From Saxidomus purpurata (taxonomy: Eukaryota > Mollusca > Bivalvia > Venerida > Veneridae), in assembly GCA_022818135.1 (NCBI GenBank), contig JAFMSR010000008.1, positions 30,117,655 to 30,181,654 of the forward strand: 64,000 bases of DNA, written 5' to 3'. Position numbers and translations under genes: made by a program. Under the pieces are notes generated by a model, which saw nothing but the letters and a program-made list of their open reading frames with translations, did not search any database and was not told where the DNA came from. Every line of letters begins with the position of its first letter. The stretch's first letter is position 1. This document shows positions 22,888 to 37,700 of this stretch, one piece after another.

Positions 22888-23314
22888 GCCCCATAGCTCA
22901 TACTTTATTAAAAATGTTTCTTGACAATAATTCTCACTAAACCATTCATTAATTACTTTAATTCATGTAAATCATGTTATTCATTTTTGTTTATTTCAAA
23001 GCAGAACAATTACAGCATCCGTAAACTTTATACGAAAATACACCATTTTTTTTCTAAAATATTTCTAAACAATCGCCGACTTTTATCTATATATATTATG
23101 ATTATGATAATTACGTAGAAATGATTTATAAAATGACAAAATCACTACCAATTACGGTGTAAAAACTTGTTTAACCTGATTGATGTTTACAAACTATTAA
23201 GAAGTAAGTGTCAGCGATGGTTTCATTTGTGCAATTTATCATCGTATGACGTCACAGCCTGAAAGGGACGCAACTCTTGGTCGGTATATTGTCGATTAAT
23301 TGAAAGGGTGTATA
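22888..23314. other. Contig B leading 427 bp, no counterpart in the window
   Basis: AT-rich, no gene. It precedes the shared segment but does not match sequence left of 2708 in contig A, nor sequence right of 42864. It could be a haplotype-specific insertion or a misassembled contig end. It includes gacgcaactcttgg, similar to ggcaactcttgc near 957. Confidence 0.6.
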
Positions 23315-23967
23315 ACATGCATATAATTATATTAATATTATTACGTGACAATTCTTCAGTATTTCTTTGTTCTCGGTTGGTATAATCGATTGCCTTAGCC
23401 TTTATGGGCATACATGTGCTTTCATCTTTATTGAAACAACAGAAATATTCAAAAAACGCGCATTCAACATACAAAATATTCCGTCTTTTTTATCTATAGC
23501 GGTTTTCAAAACTTCTTATTTTGAAACACTTTTTCCGAATAAAGTTTTATGTGCAAGTATTGGTCCACAAAATGTGCACATTTCACACAATGAACGATAC
23601 ATTAACAAATTGCTTTAGATTTTACACGAAAGAGCTTTTTTTCGAAAATGCGTTCTCTTTTTCGTAAGTACGAATATGGTGAAAAACTACGACTAAATAT
23701 TTTGGATTTAATTGAAATTGGGGAATCTGTATTATAGAATCCCTTTTTCGGAAGCATTTAGTTCATTCAAACTATATAATTATAATGTTTAAAGACTGAT
23801 ACATATAATATATGCTGTATTGAATATGACACGATATCTTTTTCATCTAGTTATAAAACTTTACTTGTATCGCCATGGACAGCTTATCACAAACTATACA
23901 AACATATATTTGACAAGTCAAAATCCCCATTATATACAGTAAATGTATTTTTCTTATTCTATTTCAG

Positions 23968-24407
23968 AATCCAACGTTCTAAGCATCGTGCCAATTGCTG
24001 ACGAATACCAAGTAGAGTCTCTTGTGACAACATGCAAATGTTACATGAAATACTTGGTAAAAAGAGGATTTGAATGTCTCAAAGAAGAGTACACCTACAA
24101 TTTTCAGGAGCCATTTACCTCGCTGAAAACATGTCTGAATGTGTTACATGTCGCAATATCATTGTCATATCAAGATTTAAAAGATGACCTTGTAAGATTT
24201 ACGTCAGGATTTTCGTATGAATTTTACGGAAATACACGTAAAAGCAAAGAAACTGCAATTTATAAATACGCTGCTTCATCAGATTGTCCGATATTACACA
24301 GAGAGTGCAAAGCGTTGTTTGAACAATTGCCTACTGATGTCAGATGCGAAATTCTTTCGAAAAGATTGTTCCATTGTGATAATCACAAGATAATACAAGA
24401 CATTTGA
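23968..24407 (+). CDS. BTB exon 2, second copy without exon 1
   Basis: Identical by eye to BTB-A exon 2 (3370-3809), including the ctatttcag acceptor and TGA stop. It encodes the C-terminal 145 residues of the BTB protein. No exon 1 with BTB sequence lies between the N gap and this exon, so on this scaffold it cannot make a full protein. If contigs A and B are haplotypes, this is simply the other allele of BTB-A, and its exon 1 lies off the contig. Confidence 0.8.
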
Positions 24408-27400
24408 TGATGAGAAGAACCGATCAAATAATAACAACCAGTGTGCACTTACAACAGAATCTTTGTAGACGACAACGCCAATCATATGTTATATTATAGC
24501 TACAATTTTATTGATATTATGAAAAACAGTGACCGTTATAATTTAAGGAAATACATTTAGCACTGATCTGTGAAAAATGGTCACAAAGGTGATTATGGTC
24601 ACTCTAACAGTAAAGTTAAACCCACCTGAAATGTGAAGTAGTTTTACCCTTTATGTAAAAAAAGTTTTTTACATGTAAAAAAATTATACCATATATGTAA
24701 AATGCTTTTTACATGTAGGGTAAAATATTTCACATTTGAGTTAGGGTTAGAGTTTCAAAGTTGTCGAAGGGTTTTACATAGTGGGTTAATCTATTTTACG
24801 TTTTTGACCAACCATTTCACATTTGGGGTTCCTACAATGCTTTTAGAAAAAGTCTTATAATTTACTTTTAGCTTATAGCGACTACTATCAGTAGTTTTTA
24901 TTAAATGAAAAACGTCAGAGGTGACATGGTAGATTCCGAAAGGCAATTAGAAGTTTGTTTGGAATTTAAAGGTAAAACACTGCATTTCAATTACAATGAA
25001 ATACGTTTGAACCAGTCAATTCTTCCCACTATTGTGGATTTTAATTTCTTCATTTTTTTTAAAAATTAAAGACACAAACGTTGCACATTGTTGTGTTTCA
25101 TTCTCTATTCATCAACTTACGGCCATCATTACTTTAAATCTGAAGTGAACTGTCTGCAAATAATACTCAAAATTAATTCTGAAAATATTTCGCTTTGTTT
25201 TAACATATTCTCGGTGTTTAGGTGTGATTCTCAGTTGTTGTATTATTATTTTTTTTTGGGGGGGTGGGGGAGGGAGGGCTGTCGAATACTTTATTTTAAA
25301 CTATTTATCAAAATGTGCTGTAAAAGATAGCGTGCAAGCTTTTCAACTTGAAGATGTGAGTTTAAAAACCTTAGGTATCCGCTCTTTTTCGTTAGAAATT
25401 AATTACTCGTATTTGTTTCTTCCCTGAAAGCTCGTAGGAAAACAACTTAGTAATAATATTGATCTGTTGTTGCTATCATTCTGTATTGTCTGATGCAATA
25501 ATACAATAATGAACCTATTATGAGTTCATTTACATTATTCCACTAGGAATAAAAATATTACTAATCTTCCTTTTAAATCAAGAAAATGTTTTATTTTATG
25601 AGTTGTTTTAAATAGAACAGTAAACTATTATGGATAGCAGATCTTCTGTCATCGTTGAACGACCGTTATTTCGAGGTTAATAAATTCACACGACAACCTT
25701 GTGATACTCTTATCGATTCTGATATGCTCCTTCAGTATAAGCAAAACCTAGTTTTAGGAATTAACATTTAACTACACAATTAGTCTGTACATCGATCGTT
25801 AAGAATGTGATTTAGTAAGATGCCAGCCGAAAAAAAAACCATCAGGAAAAACGTATCACATTATGACTGTTCATGAACAGTTTCATTCAAACTTACGTAG
25901 TATGCTATCTTCTCTGGAAAGGGAACACAGACAGTCTTCGATGTTATTATTAGTATCAATACAAACCTTAAGAGAGATGCTTAAGACCATTTCTAAGACT
26001 GTCATAGAGGCATACATATATGTAGCATTCCTGATGCTATATACATAAAAGCGGGTATATCTAAAATCAGATGAAAACTGGCATTTTGCATTCCTTATGT
26101 TCACTTTGGTTTAAAATTTATTGTTTATCAAAGGCCCAATACTTGGCCCCTGATAGGTTTAATTTTTCATCACGTATTTTCATGCTGTATCTAATGATTG
26201 GCTAAAACATTTATATAATTCAGACTTTAGCAAGAATGAAGTGCCACTTTTGCAAGACTGCAAATATATAAACATTAAACTTTTGACTGTTTTCAGCCAA
26301 ACAGCAAAAAGGTTACCCAGGTCTTTTTAAGTTTCTAAATACCTTTGTAAAATATTTTACAGTGGTCGCAAAAAACTTTAAAAAAAACATTACTTGCTAA
26401 TCATCATGTTTTTATGACATATTCTAAGATATGTGTTGACTTTTGAAAAAAATGACCCTTTTTTTCTTTCCAATATTGTATTTTTATGTGCATATAGGGT
26501 CAAAATTCTCCCTTTCATCATTTTTTTTCAAACAGAACATTTCGACTCAGAATCAAGTTTGAAACAGAAATATATATACAAAAAAAGTCATAGGTCACCG
26601 GCCTTGATTTTGAATTATCTGCTCTTATAATTTCTGATTTTCAAGAGCAGACGATTACAGATCAATGCCATCAAAGCTAATGCTAGACAAAAACGGCTGA
26701 ATAACTTAGCCGCCATAGATACCTTCCATGGAAAAAGATACATAGATAACATGCCCTCCAGTTCATTGCAATACTGGTGACCTATTTATAAGACCTTTTG
26801 TGTTGTTTATGTATATATACATCGATGACGTAGAAATATTAAAACGTATTATATCTGCAACTGTATAATTTGTTTTATGTTTGATAAAGGAGCTGGTTTC
26901 GTCAGTCATTGTTGTGTACATGTATATATATATATATATATATATGTACATGATTCTTATGAATTATCTCAGTTTTCATTCATATATCAAAAAATTCAAT
27001 TCTGAATGTAATAATTTTTACTCAGTTGTTAATGACACAAACTCCATTTTTTGCTATTATTTCATTATTTTCTTGTTCAGGGACATACACTAGTGACTTA
27101 CATTTGTACAACGCCGTATTTATTTGCAAAGTTTTTAACCATTACAATCATTTTATATAATAACCATTGTATATGCCCTTTTATAGAACATTCCTTAAAA
27201 TTAGCATTACGGGAATATACGCATTCCACGATTTTGGCACTGAAAGAGGATTCGTATCATAGCAAGATATTGGTGGCTATTAGTTGTCGTTTGTTTACAA
27301 CTTGTCTACCTTCATGAGGCCCTTTAATACATAAGTCTGCATTGGCTGTCTTTTAACTAACAGTGTTACGGTAATAAATGTCTGAAATACAGTTTGGGAA

Positions 27401-27575
27401 ACGGTGTACCAACTTTTGCGAAAACTTGTATGAGTGTGGGACTGTTTCTATAAAGGGAGGTAAGCGCTTAACATTCTGTGTTTCTGTTACTCATCCTTGT
27501 TTTTCTCTGTTAGCCGTTGAAATAAAAATGTAGTTGTGGCAGTGATATTGATAATCTTCATGTTGAAAGTTTTGA

Positions 27576-27712
27576 GGAGGAAAGATTATGTATATGCATG
27601 ATAAAGGAAATTTGTATTTTTATAAATACATAAGGCAGTACATGTGGAGGAAAGATTATGTATATGCATGATATATTTGTGTTTTTTTACATGTAACAGG
27701 CAGTACATGTGT
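27576..27712. repeat. 70-bp VNTR, one full and one partial unit
   Basis: Same unit as 6981-7467, with starts at about 27576 and 27646. The large unit-number difference between otherwise near-identical copies is typical of allelic VNTR variation. Confidence 0.85.
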
Positions 27713-28285
27713 TCAACTTGCTTGTATACCACTGCTGTACAAATGACTCCAGTGTTTATTAGAATTAGTTTTTCTTTTCGAACAGAAATAGAGTACCATT
27801 ACTCCCTGCAAGTCAATAGCTAATGGATAACTAGTGTGCCATATCCATACCAGTGCATAATATAGTTCTTTAATTTGATCGTTTGCCATAGTTACCGCAA
27901 CAATATACGACTGCGATTGTGACATTTGAAATGAGAGCGTTTGGATTTCGAAATATTAGGCTGTGTTTCCTGAAATGGCAGTGATATTTGAGCAAAACGT
28001 TTGTGATATTTAAGATATGCCCTTGTAATAATTACTGAATCACAATAATATTGTGACTGTGACTGAGAAAATGGGTACAGATGAGTAAAAATCACACATC
28101 TTGTTTTAAATGTCTTCTTAAAGTGCGAAGTCTGTTGACTATGAATTGAAAATTTCAAGTGAATCTACCCACTTCTTTTAAAGTTATGATGATTTACAGG
28201 TAACACCAACTGCCATTCCTCATAATGACGTTCGTAACGTCAAAACGGTAATTTTAACGTCAGTATATTTGAACGGTTGTAGATT

Positions 28286-28459
28286 TTTTTAATTTATTTT
28301 ATTTTTTTTTTTTTAATTTAAAAAAAAAAAAAAAAAAATAATTAATAAATTAAAATATTAAAAAAAAAAAAAATATTTTTTTAAAAATAAATATTTTATT
28401 ATAAAAAAAATTTTTTTTTAAATTAAAAAAAAAAAAAAAAAAATTTTTTTTTTTTTAAA

Positions 28460-28495
<36 letters not shown>

Positions 28496-28559
28496 TTTTT
28501 TTTTTTTAAAATTTTTTTTTTTTTTTTTTCTTCCCAATAATATTTTTTTTTTTTTTTTA

Positions 28560-28590
<31 letters not shown>

Positions 28591-28597
28591 TTAATAT

Positions 28598-28628
<31 letters not shown>

Positions 28629-28630
28629 TC
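28286..28630. other. A/T homopolymer block, probable assembly artefact
   Basis: About 345 bases made almost only of long A and T runs. It interrupts sequence that is continuous in the other copy (gaacggttgtagatt then gcgatgttacac near 8030-8055). Random-looking joined homopolymers in one copy only suggest low-quality consensus. A real AT-rich insertion cannot be excluded. Confidence 0.75.
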
Positions 28631-31615
28631 GTAAGTAATTTTAGAATGCGATGTTACACATTCATATGAAGGTATTTTTTTCATGAAACTTCACATAATA
28701 ACACATGATATGTCGACAAGTATTATGCTTGTTTCAATTTTGTTGTCATTTCTCAGCTTTTCAATAAAAACTAATTTTGATTGACTGTACCCTTATTTTC
28801 ACTCTTTCAAATGAGAAAAAATGAGTGGTTGCTATGGTAATATGCTTTATGATAAAGACTTGATATAATCATTTTCATGCATATTTATGAATGCTACTTT
28901 CAATAAACATCAATTTGGTGAAAATTGGTTATTTGTCTTTTTACATTTGCGCAATGATAATTAATGCTCATCTGGACCCATTTTCTACAGTACATATATA
29001 TTGTGACATTTGAATTGATTGTGATCACAACCTCAAATGACGTTTGAGCCCGAACTGTCGACTCCCAAAGTCCGACCCTAAAAATCTACTATTACAACGT
29101 ACACTCATGTAAACACATACAAAATAGTAAGGAAATAATACTAAACTTAGTTCCGAAACATATAAAGCCATATAAAACATCCCGGGTCCCACTAACAAGC
29201 ATAATATATACATACATGATTGTAGATTCGCAGGGGTGGACCACAGTTTAGTATAACATGTTTCAAAACAAATTCATTATTTTCTGAATGAGTTTTTGAT
29301 TTCAGGATTTTAAAATAGGTCGTCCTCTATATTTTACCTTGATTCACATTAAATTCCAAATATTGCCAAGTGTTATTCAGCTTTGACTTTGACCTTTGCC
29401 CACTGACCTACTTTTCTGTTTTTGAAGCTACATCAAAGTAATTTGAACCATATGTACAGTTTTCATCGCAGATTTCAACTTTGACCTTGACCGACCTTGA
29501 CCTTTTGCCTAGTTTTTGTTTTTCAAGCTTGAGAATGAAATTTACACTACTTTGTTAAGGGTTGCAAACTAATTTCCAAAATTCTTATTACTGACCTTGA
29601 TTGTGACATTTGACCTATTTCTTTTTAAAGGACAATGCTAGCGAGGTGATAGAGAGCCATCATGGTATTCTTATTTTGTAACACAGTTCGACATTTAAAT
29701 ACATGGGTCAGAAAATTTGAAAAACAATCAATGTTTGGAAGACTAGTTTATTTAGCTGGTGCTGTCTGTTAAAACTTGAAAGAGAAACATCATAATCCAC
29801 AATGCAGACATGTTCCCAAGTAGTGCAGTAGTTACAAATAATGCCATTCAATTTTGATTAAGATTTCGATCTTTTAATTATTTTCAGCAGAGAATAAATG
29901 ATAATAGATAACATGACCTAAAATAAGATATACTTATTCATGGCAGTAATTAGGGATTTTTACAAGGAAATTTATTAAATTTAGTATACCCTTTTTAATC
30001 AAACCAGTAATTCGATTTACTGGACAGAAACTGTCGAGTACCCTTTGTTAGAATTTAGGTCTACACCATTAAAGAATTGACATGCTTATGAGACACATGG
30101 TTCAGTTAGGTTTGTTTTAATTTATTCTTGTTGTTAGTCATTGAAAATTCTAACTGCTTTTGTTTGTAATTACTGTCTATTGCATCATGTAACCTAGTCT
30201 TTCGAATGTTATCCAAAGGTATACTCTGAAACTACTAAAACGAATTAGATGAAACTTAAACATTTAAAGCTTACAATGTGAGGTTATGTACAGTGCAAAG
30301 ATGATAACTTTTGGATATTTTCTTGCAAAGCTATATCCCATGTACAATGTGCGCTCTGGTTCCTGTAACTTTCTGTATCAACTGAGCTGTATTTACAAAC
30401 ATTTGGTTTTAAGCACCACATCTCCAAATTGAATGCGATAAATGAAGTGGATATATGATCTTTCACCTATTCTTTTCATTTGGCTTCGTTGTCTTAGTAC
30501 ATGAACTAACTTACCTAATATATAAACTCTGTACCAACAGTGTTTCTAATACTGCATGGCAGGGTAAATAAACACTTTCCCGCCTTAAAACAATCGTAAT
30601 ATTCTTGTTTGTAATATTTGGCCTATATGTGTATCATATGAAATATAATAATCATTGTATATTATATTAAAGTAAAACAATTCACACAAACATGGCTTGT
30701 TTCTTGTTTAATTCAGTATTAACAAACACATGTACATTACAGAATTATTATGCTTTGTTAAAGCTGCACTATGTCCTGACTGACAGAGAGCACGAATAGA
30801 TAAATCTGACATAAAAATGTCGGCAACATTTAGGAGACCAATCTCATCCATATAAAGGGCACTGAATTCACTAGATGAAGTGCTAGAATAATCTTTTTTT
30901 CCTAATTTATTATGCAAGTATTTGAAATATTCATAAAATATGAATATATACAAGAATGTCAGTTCAAATATTCTGTTATACATGGATACATGTATCTTCC
31001 CCCGCTTGACATTCATTGCACTAATGTTTTAATTTTGGAGAAAACACCAAGTGAACTGTAAATTATCTTGAGACATAATGTTATAGGAAGTCTTGAGCAA
31101 AATGTGAATGTTTGAACATCAGAATATAAGCTGATTTCTGTTCACGGTTTCTGTCCAAAATAAAATAATGTATGTAACAATATGAGCGTTTAAACAAATA
31201 CTGTTGGTGAGTTTGAACGTTCTAATAAATTGTATGCATATTTTAGCAATTTATACATCAACTGTTTCTCATATTTAACGAGTTTTCTTGACTAAACATT
31301 ATTTGGATATTTGAGCTTTGTTTAGCACCAATAAATTTGTTTAAAGGTGTCTGGACACAAATCTAGCATTTGAATGTTTAATATTACATTTTGTAGCTTT
31401 AAATAAGTTCATAGACACAAACTTTGTGTCTAGGAAAGGTAAATCATTACCTAGGCCCCACGATAAATGTTTTGGTAAGTCATTGCGATTATTCGTAAAA
31501 TCGTTAACGGAGGGCACAAAAACATTTTACAAAAACTTCTAGTTTTCCTCGTTTGAACATCCTCCAGAAGTGCGAACACTACGTATAAGCCGAAAGTCTG
31601 TACTTCGTGTGTAGA

Positions 31616-31738
31616 TTATCTAGAGACACGAACTCTGTGTCTAAGAAAGTCTTTCAGTGTTTCTTGTTTGAATTCTTCCCACTGCATATTCGCATCTAGT
31701 CTGTCGACCAGCTCGGTCTGTGATGGAAACGGTTTGGC
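31616..31738 (-). CDS. CNBD2: CNBD2-like exon 19, terminal
   Basis: 123 nt, residues 586-625 and TAA. Acceptor tatttcag|GCC. Ends ...KDFLRHRVRVSR. The C-terminal tail lies outside the CNB folds. Confidence 0.88.
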   Translation of the reverse strand, partial: AKPFPSQTELVDRLDANMQWEEFKQETLKDFLRHRVRVSR

Positions 31739-34700
31739 CTGAAATAAAGCATAAGATACACAATGTATTTACAAACAAAAATTTTCAGGGGCCTCAAAAG
31801 AGCCTTTTAATTTGACGACCATGAAATCATCACAAAGGGCTCATACTATGCCATTGACACATACGATTTCTAATATAAAGAAATACTACGAAAGGATCGT
31901 GTAAGTTGCGATATAGAGTTCATGTACAAACCTTAAGCCTGATTAGGCTTATCAGGGCATCGTCACAATGTTTCATGAAGAACTTTTTGTTAATTGCCAG
32001 AACTTCACAGTCGCCGCTTACCTTAAGAAAAAGGAACAAACACTGTACCAATATGTTTATGACTAAATTCGTATCTGTAAATTTAGTTTGCATCTTTAAT
32101 TTTCCGTTGACAGGCACTGAAATTATTTGAAATCAGTTAATTAAGAAGTTTCGAAATGAAAAAATAGCACACGGGAAGTGATACATATATTTCATCTTTG
32201 AGGACTTTTAACAACCACTGAGAACCTCACGGATTACCAAATATCCTTATACACGGAGCAATTAAATTTGTATTTTTTAACAGAACAAAACTGAAGAAGT
32301 CAATTTATGACAATAGAAACAACTTGATGGCAACACGTTCATTTGTTGTACAAATGTAACATTCAACAGTTTTTTTCTGTAATAAACAACTATTAGTAAG
32401 TGTTTTGATTTTATTGTTAACATCAATTTTACATTGTGTAAGTTTTCTTCAACTTTGCAAAAGTATGCTTACCAGACTAACAGAAGGTCCTCTTTCATCA
32501 TGATCCAAACATGACCGTAAACCCTTAAAGAGCAAAAATGAATGCTTAATGTTTTAATAACACTATTGATATTATTAAGAAGTTATTAGTAAGTTATTAA
32601 TTTAGTTTCTGACACCGGGTTCAATGTTGTGGATACTTTTCAAATATGCTTCCAAAGAAGAATGAATCTTTCTTTTCAGACCATTGGCTGCATTTATTTA
32701 GGTATACCTTTAATTCCTGTAAAATCAAGAACTTTGTCAGATAGTCTTCCTTGATTTTAAGCGATCCTAATCTAAGTGTATTGTCTCCCTTTGACTGTGC
32801 TTCATGCTACTATATTCAGCCTCGACTTCAATGATTAAATAAAAACAATTTCCTTGATTGTTTATAAGTCCAGGCCGACTTTGGACCTGGGTGAACTTGC
32901 CAAGACTCCTGACAGGCGCAGGTTGAAGAGACACAGATGCAGATACAAGGGAATCCGGGCGCTAGACCCTAGCTCTTTTACTAATAGACCCATTGGTTCT
33001 TTTACATGCACGGCGTTTAGCACAGAAAAACACGACACTTCCTCTGGGTTTCTTACCAGTTCATCTCTAGATGGATGGGAAACACTGAAAAGCATTTCTG
33101 AAATTTCCAGTGTCCCGGCCGGGATTCGTACCGGGAACCTCCGGATTGGTAGTCCAGAGCATTAACCACTTGACAACCGCACCACCCTAAATACAATTTC
33201 ATGAACAGTTGTTGTTATCCCTTTCATGTTTTAGTCATTATTATTTTAATATAGTCGTGGGTGGGTCAACTCGAAAGCATTGATAGAGGTGAAAGAATCA
33301 ACAAAGTAGAACAATTTTAGGACTTATCATTAAAGTCAGCAAAATGTAATAAGTGCATACAAATGTGTGTCCAGGGTGTAAAGTTTCTATTTGAACAAAT
33401 GGAGGTAAAGCCATTCCTTCTTCTTCTTTCTTCATTTTCCGTCGGCTGAAAAACCCACATGTTATTGTGTTACTCATTTCATCCTTTAGAAGCATTATGT
33501 ATCAATACATGTAAGCAAAACATAACCAAGTTAACCGACCAGATAGACGACGTACATGTCATGTAAATACAAATATATTTAAAAGTGCACAACCTGCTTT
33601 TTGAGTAACTCGATCTTCTATCACTGTCAACTATAGCTTCGTGATCGGACCTGTCAGTTGAGAGACACAATTCGTCTTCTAGAAAAAAGTTAAATGGTTA
33701 GAATTAAGCGTAATACTTATATATGTAAGTCTTGTAATTTGCTAAATTTCTAAGGTGGACTTGTCCCTCTACCATTTTGCAGTTCATATATTGGTCAAAA
33801 TTTAATTTGGACTGTATTACTGATAAAAGACAATGAACGGCTTTTACAATGGTTTTTTTTTCTTCCTTGTGGGTTTAAATTTATCAAAATGAATCCTGTT
33901 CGGTTATTTCAAATTTTATGTTGTGTGTACAACTGAGATTTTATCAATGTATTGAGCGAAACAATTATCTTAACTTTCCTTTGATATACGGAGCTTCAAT
34001 TAAAAACTGTCTCGAAACAGATCTTCAAAAAGCCTATAAATATTCTCGATAGGTTGGCATATAAAAAAGCGCGTTGATATTATTATTAATTAGACAACTA
34101 GTAGTGAATCTTTACGCAACTATTTGTGTTCTTAACACTACTGAAACATACCTTCATCATCATAAGTGACTACAATATTGACATCCTTGTTTTCCTTGTC
34201 TTCGCCATTTGTAACACCGCTGTCATCGTCAGTGTATCTGTTTGCAAGGCCGCTTGTCATTGGTCGTGGCTGTTTTCTTGCCGCTGGAGTTGTGCTGGCG
34301 CGATATCGTATCGGAATAGCTGATTGGCTACGTATTCTTAGATCAGCCATGCGGTCACCATGGCAGTTTACATGCGGAGAAGCTGGGTCTGTGGGAACCG
34401 TACCACGTCTTAGTGTACTTGGTCTGTAGTTGGATGGGGCATAACAAGACTTCCCTGCGATGAAAAAGGTAAGTAAACATGCATGCTACATTATTCTGGA
34501 TACGTTTTGAACTAAAAACCGATGTTAGTTCTGTACGACTCTTTCTCTCTCTCAAAAGTAAATATAATTATGCTATGGTACAGTATATGATATCATATTT
34601 GGTAATCGTAAAATTAGTGTAGCATTCGCCGTCATTACATAAATGTAAATATGATTATGCTATGGTATATAATATTATATTCGGTCATCGTAAAATGAGT

Positions 34701-37700
34701 GAAGCATTCTTGGATGTATTACATTTTGAATTAGAATTGCTGATATTGACTGTTCTTATTTAACAGCTATACTTTCTTCACGCTTCTTTCCGTGAAGAGT
34801 CTATAACCAAATAGTACAAATATGCTAAACTGATAACCGTTTATCTCTGTTTGCTCTCCTTTAAATCAAAAACAACGCAGGAACACACCAAAGATTATGT
34901 TGCCTTTCTTATTTACAAATTAAATTTATATTATGTCAATACAGGCCTATCTTATTACTTCCATTTCCATCTGCAATGAAGTCTAGTATTTTCTTTTTCT
35001 TATGATATGTTGACTGCTCTTCCATCTGTTGTTGAATTTTCTTTCTTCTGGCTTTCACATCTACCCTACCAGGTTCTAAATGCTTTAAAACCCGTGCTTC
35101 ACCCTGCAAACAAACATTTACAATTGAACCTTAAAGTTCGTAAATTATTCACTTGGATTAAGAGATCATTTGATTTATGCAACCAGTCAATGCAAAATAA
35201 TTCTAAGATCTAGAATTCTTCATTAAACTCAGACCCCCCCCCTCTCCCCCCCATGAAAAAATGCACGTTGATAGGATGGCTCCTCCAAAATAATAAACTC
35301 ACTGGGGTAGGAAACGCCATAGTGAGCTGTAATATAATGATACATGTATTTCCAACTACATGCACACTTTCTTCTAATGATTCAGATTCATGTTTGATGA
35401 AAATCCAAAAAGGGGTTGCGCAAATAAGAGTAGATACGATTTTTTCTCATTTCAGGCCCCTGTGAACACTTTTGACTGTATAACCCTAAATTGTTAAATA
35501 CACAATTAACAGGGCAAAGCAGACGAAGAGCAAATAAGATGAACAATTTTCTGTCGGACGGACAGAAAGACAAACAAGCAGATTGGAAGGGGTGCATAAT
35601 AATTATCAACAGCTCTAAAGATAAATAAACCTTTGTTACACAGCAACTTGCTTCCAGTGGCAATTTACTGGCTGCCTCAAGGCTGACCTCTGAATACAGG
35701 GCCGCCTACATTAATAGTTTACATGTGTGTTTGACCACATCATCCCGTGAATACTGCTCAAGTCTAAACAGTATAGAAATATAGTTTTCATACAAACAGT
35801 AGTTCCTTCTAGGACACAGCGTGTAACTATAACGGAAACAAACCGAGAACAATTTCCAGAATGCATTGTCTGTACGAATATATCAACTGTTCCTTCCGGG
35901 GAAGGAACAATAAGATTTATCTAAGAGTGCAATGTTTATATCTCACCGATTTTATAACATATATCCACTCTATGTCGTTGCTGTCTTTAACAATGAGCCT
36001 TCCGTATCTAAAATAAGCAAATAATGATGATAATGATGATGATGATGGTGATGATGATGATGGTGATAACACAATGATCATGTCCAACGCTTTTCCAACA
36101 ACTGGTCCAAAATACCTACTACATGTAAAATAACATGTAGATTGCATTTTTAGACATCATTCACACAAAACATTAAAATAAGTTTTAAAATGCAAAGTCA
36201 TTAATTAACCTATGTATCCAGGCTTTTATATTTAAAGATATCGTGTACATGCTATATTGATATTTTGTTTGAATCTCTTACTTATATTTAAAGGCACTCC
36301 ACGTTCCTGGATTGTCTAACAACTTTTGCATAGGAAAATGTTGGAACACAGCATCGTTTCTGAAAGAGGAAGAAATAAATCGCATTAACTGCATGCCACC
36401 TTAAAAGTTCAAACTTTCACAGAAAATAAAACTTCAATGAGCCCTCTTGTCCTTAAGGTTTAAAAAGACGGAAACACAAAACGAAAACAATTATAAAGAA
36501 AATACGACTGGCTTGGATGTAGCAACGCCGTTAAGTGGTATATTTGCTTTCATTTGAGATCTAATTTACTGGTAAACAAAGGAAATCTTTGAGCAAATAT
36601 GATAGGTAGTACTTCCGTTTCGACATATATGTACCCTGCCGTTATCAGTAAAATTTAGATTTTCTGACAGCAATATGCGAGTACATGTATATGACGCCGA
36701 TTGTTGAGGCTATGGGGATCAAACTTCGAATAAGATCTAGTTAGATGATAACTATACACGATTCCTTTAAAACTGAAACAAACAATATTCACAAACGACT
36801 TACGACTGGGTTATGTAATACTTTTCACACAAGTCAGGTCTCCCGAGAATCCCCACCACCCTAAAGGCTTGTGGTTTATCAAAAGTGGAAAGGATTCTCG
36901 GCGTTATGAAAGTTCAAATTCAAATCAGAATCGCAGCCTGATTTATAACTCATGCACTCATATAAATAAGTACAACAAAGAATAAAGGCGTAAGAATGAA
37001 ACACAAATGTCAAGGGAGGGAAGGGGGGTGGGGAGTAAAAAGGCAGTAAAATACATGTTAACGGAAACTAAACTTACTTGCATATTTCTAGGTTTTTCGG
37101 ATCGTCGGAATCCGATGACATGTTGAATATAATTCGATAATCCTTAAATAGAAATACAGATGCTTGTTTTCACATATCCAATCATGATCATAAATGGTAT
37201 ATACGTAAATCAAACGACATATTTAACTAACAAGTGTCGAAGCGGTACTACGTCTTTGAAAAACTGTACGTTTTCTATCTCTTTTGTAAGGGATTTAAGT
37301 GACTCAAACATCGAAGCCAAAGGAGTTTATAATATTTAAGTTATTGATCCTTTTCGCTGTCAAATTAAATTTTGGAGCTCAACAAGTGATCATGAATCAG
37401 CTATTTACAGGTATACACACTTTTGACAGTTAAATAACTTTATAATAAAGAACGGAATCCCTCTTTCAGTCCAAGATAATCCACTTTTAAAGTCTGGTTT
37501 AAGTCCCTTAGTAATTTACAACAATTTGTCGAAATAAAATGATTGAATTGATGTCAGTAAGTAAAAGGCATCAATTAAGTTTTGTAGGTAGCTTATAACC
37601 GTGCCGAACGAACTATCCTTTTATTGTGGCCATTACGAGATAATTGATATTCAAGTTTTATCTTTGGAACTCGGTCGGTTCGCAATAAATATTTGTTTGT

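Larger units (their letters stand above)
24408..31615. other. Intergenic region between BTB exon 2 and CNBD2-like gene, copy 2
   Basis: Counterpart of 3810-11022. No gene supported. It contains the foldback near 24628-24737, the G-run 25258-25278, a longer TA palindrome (about 26918-26952), the short VNTR 27576-27712 and the homopolymer block 28286-28630. ORFs that are open in one copy are frameshifted or altered in the other. Confidence 0.6.

Noticed and set aside
22354..22901. ORFs spanning the N gaps
   Set aside because: Artefacts of translating N as open sequence; the same applies at 46832-47490.
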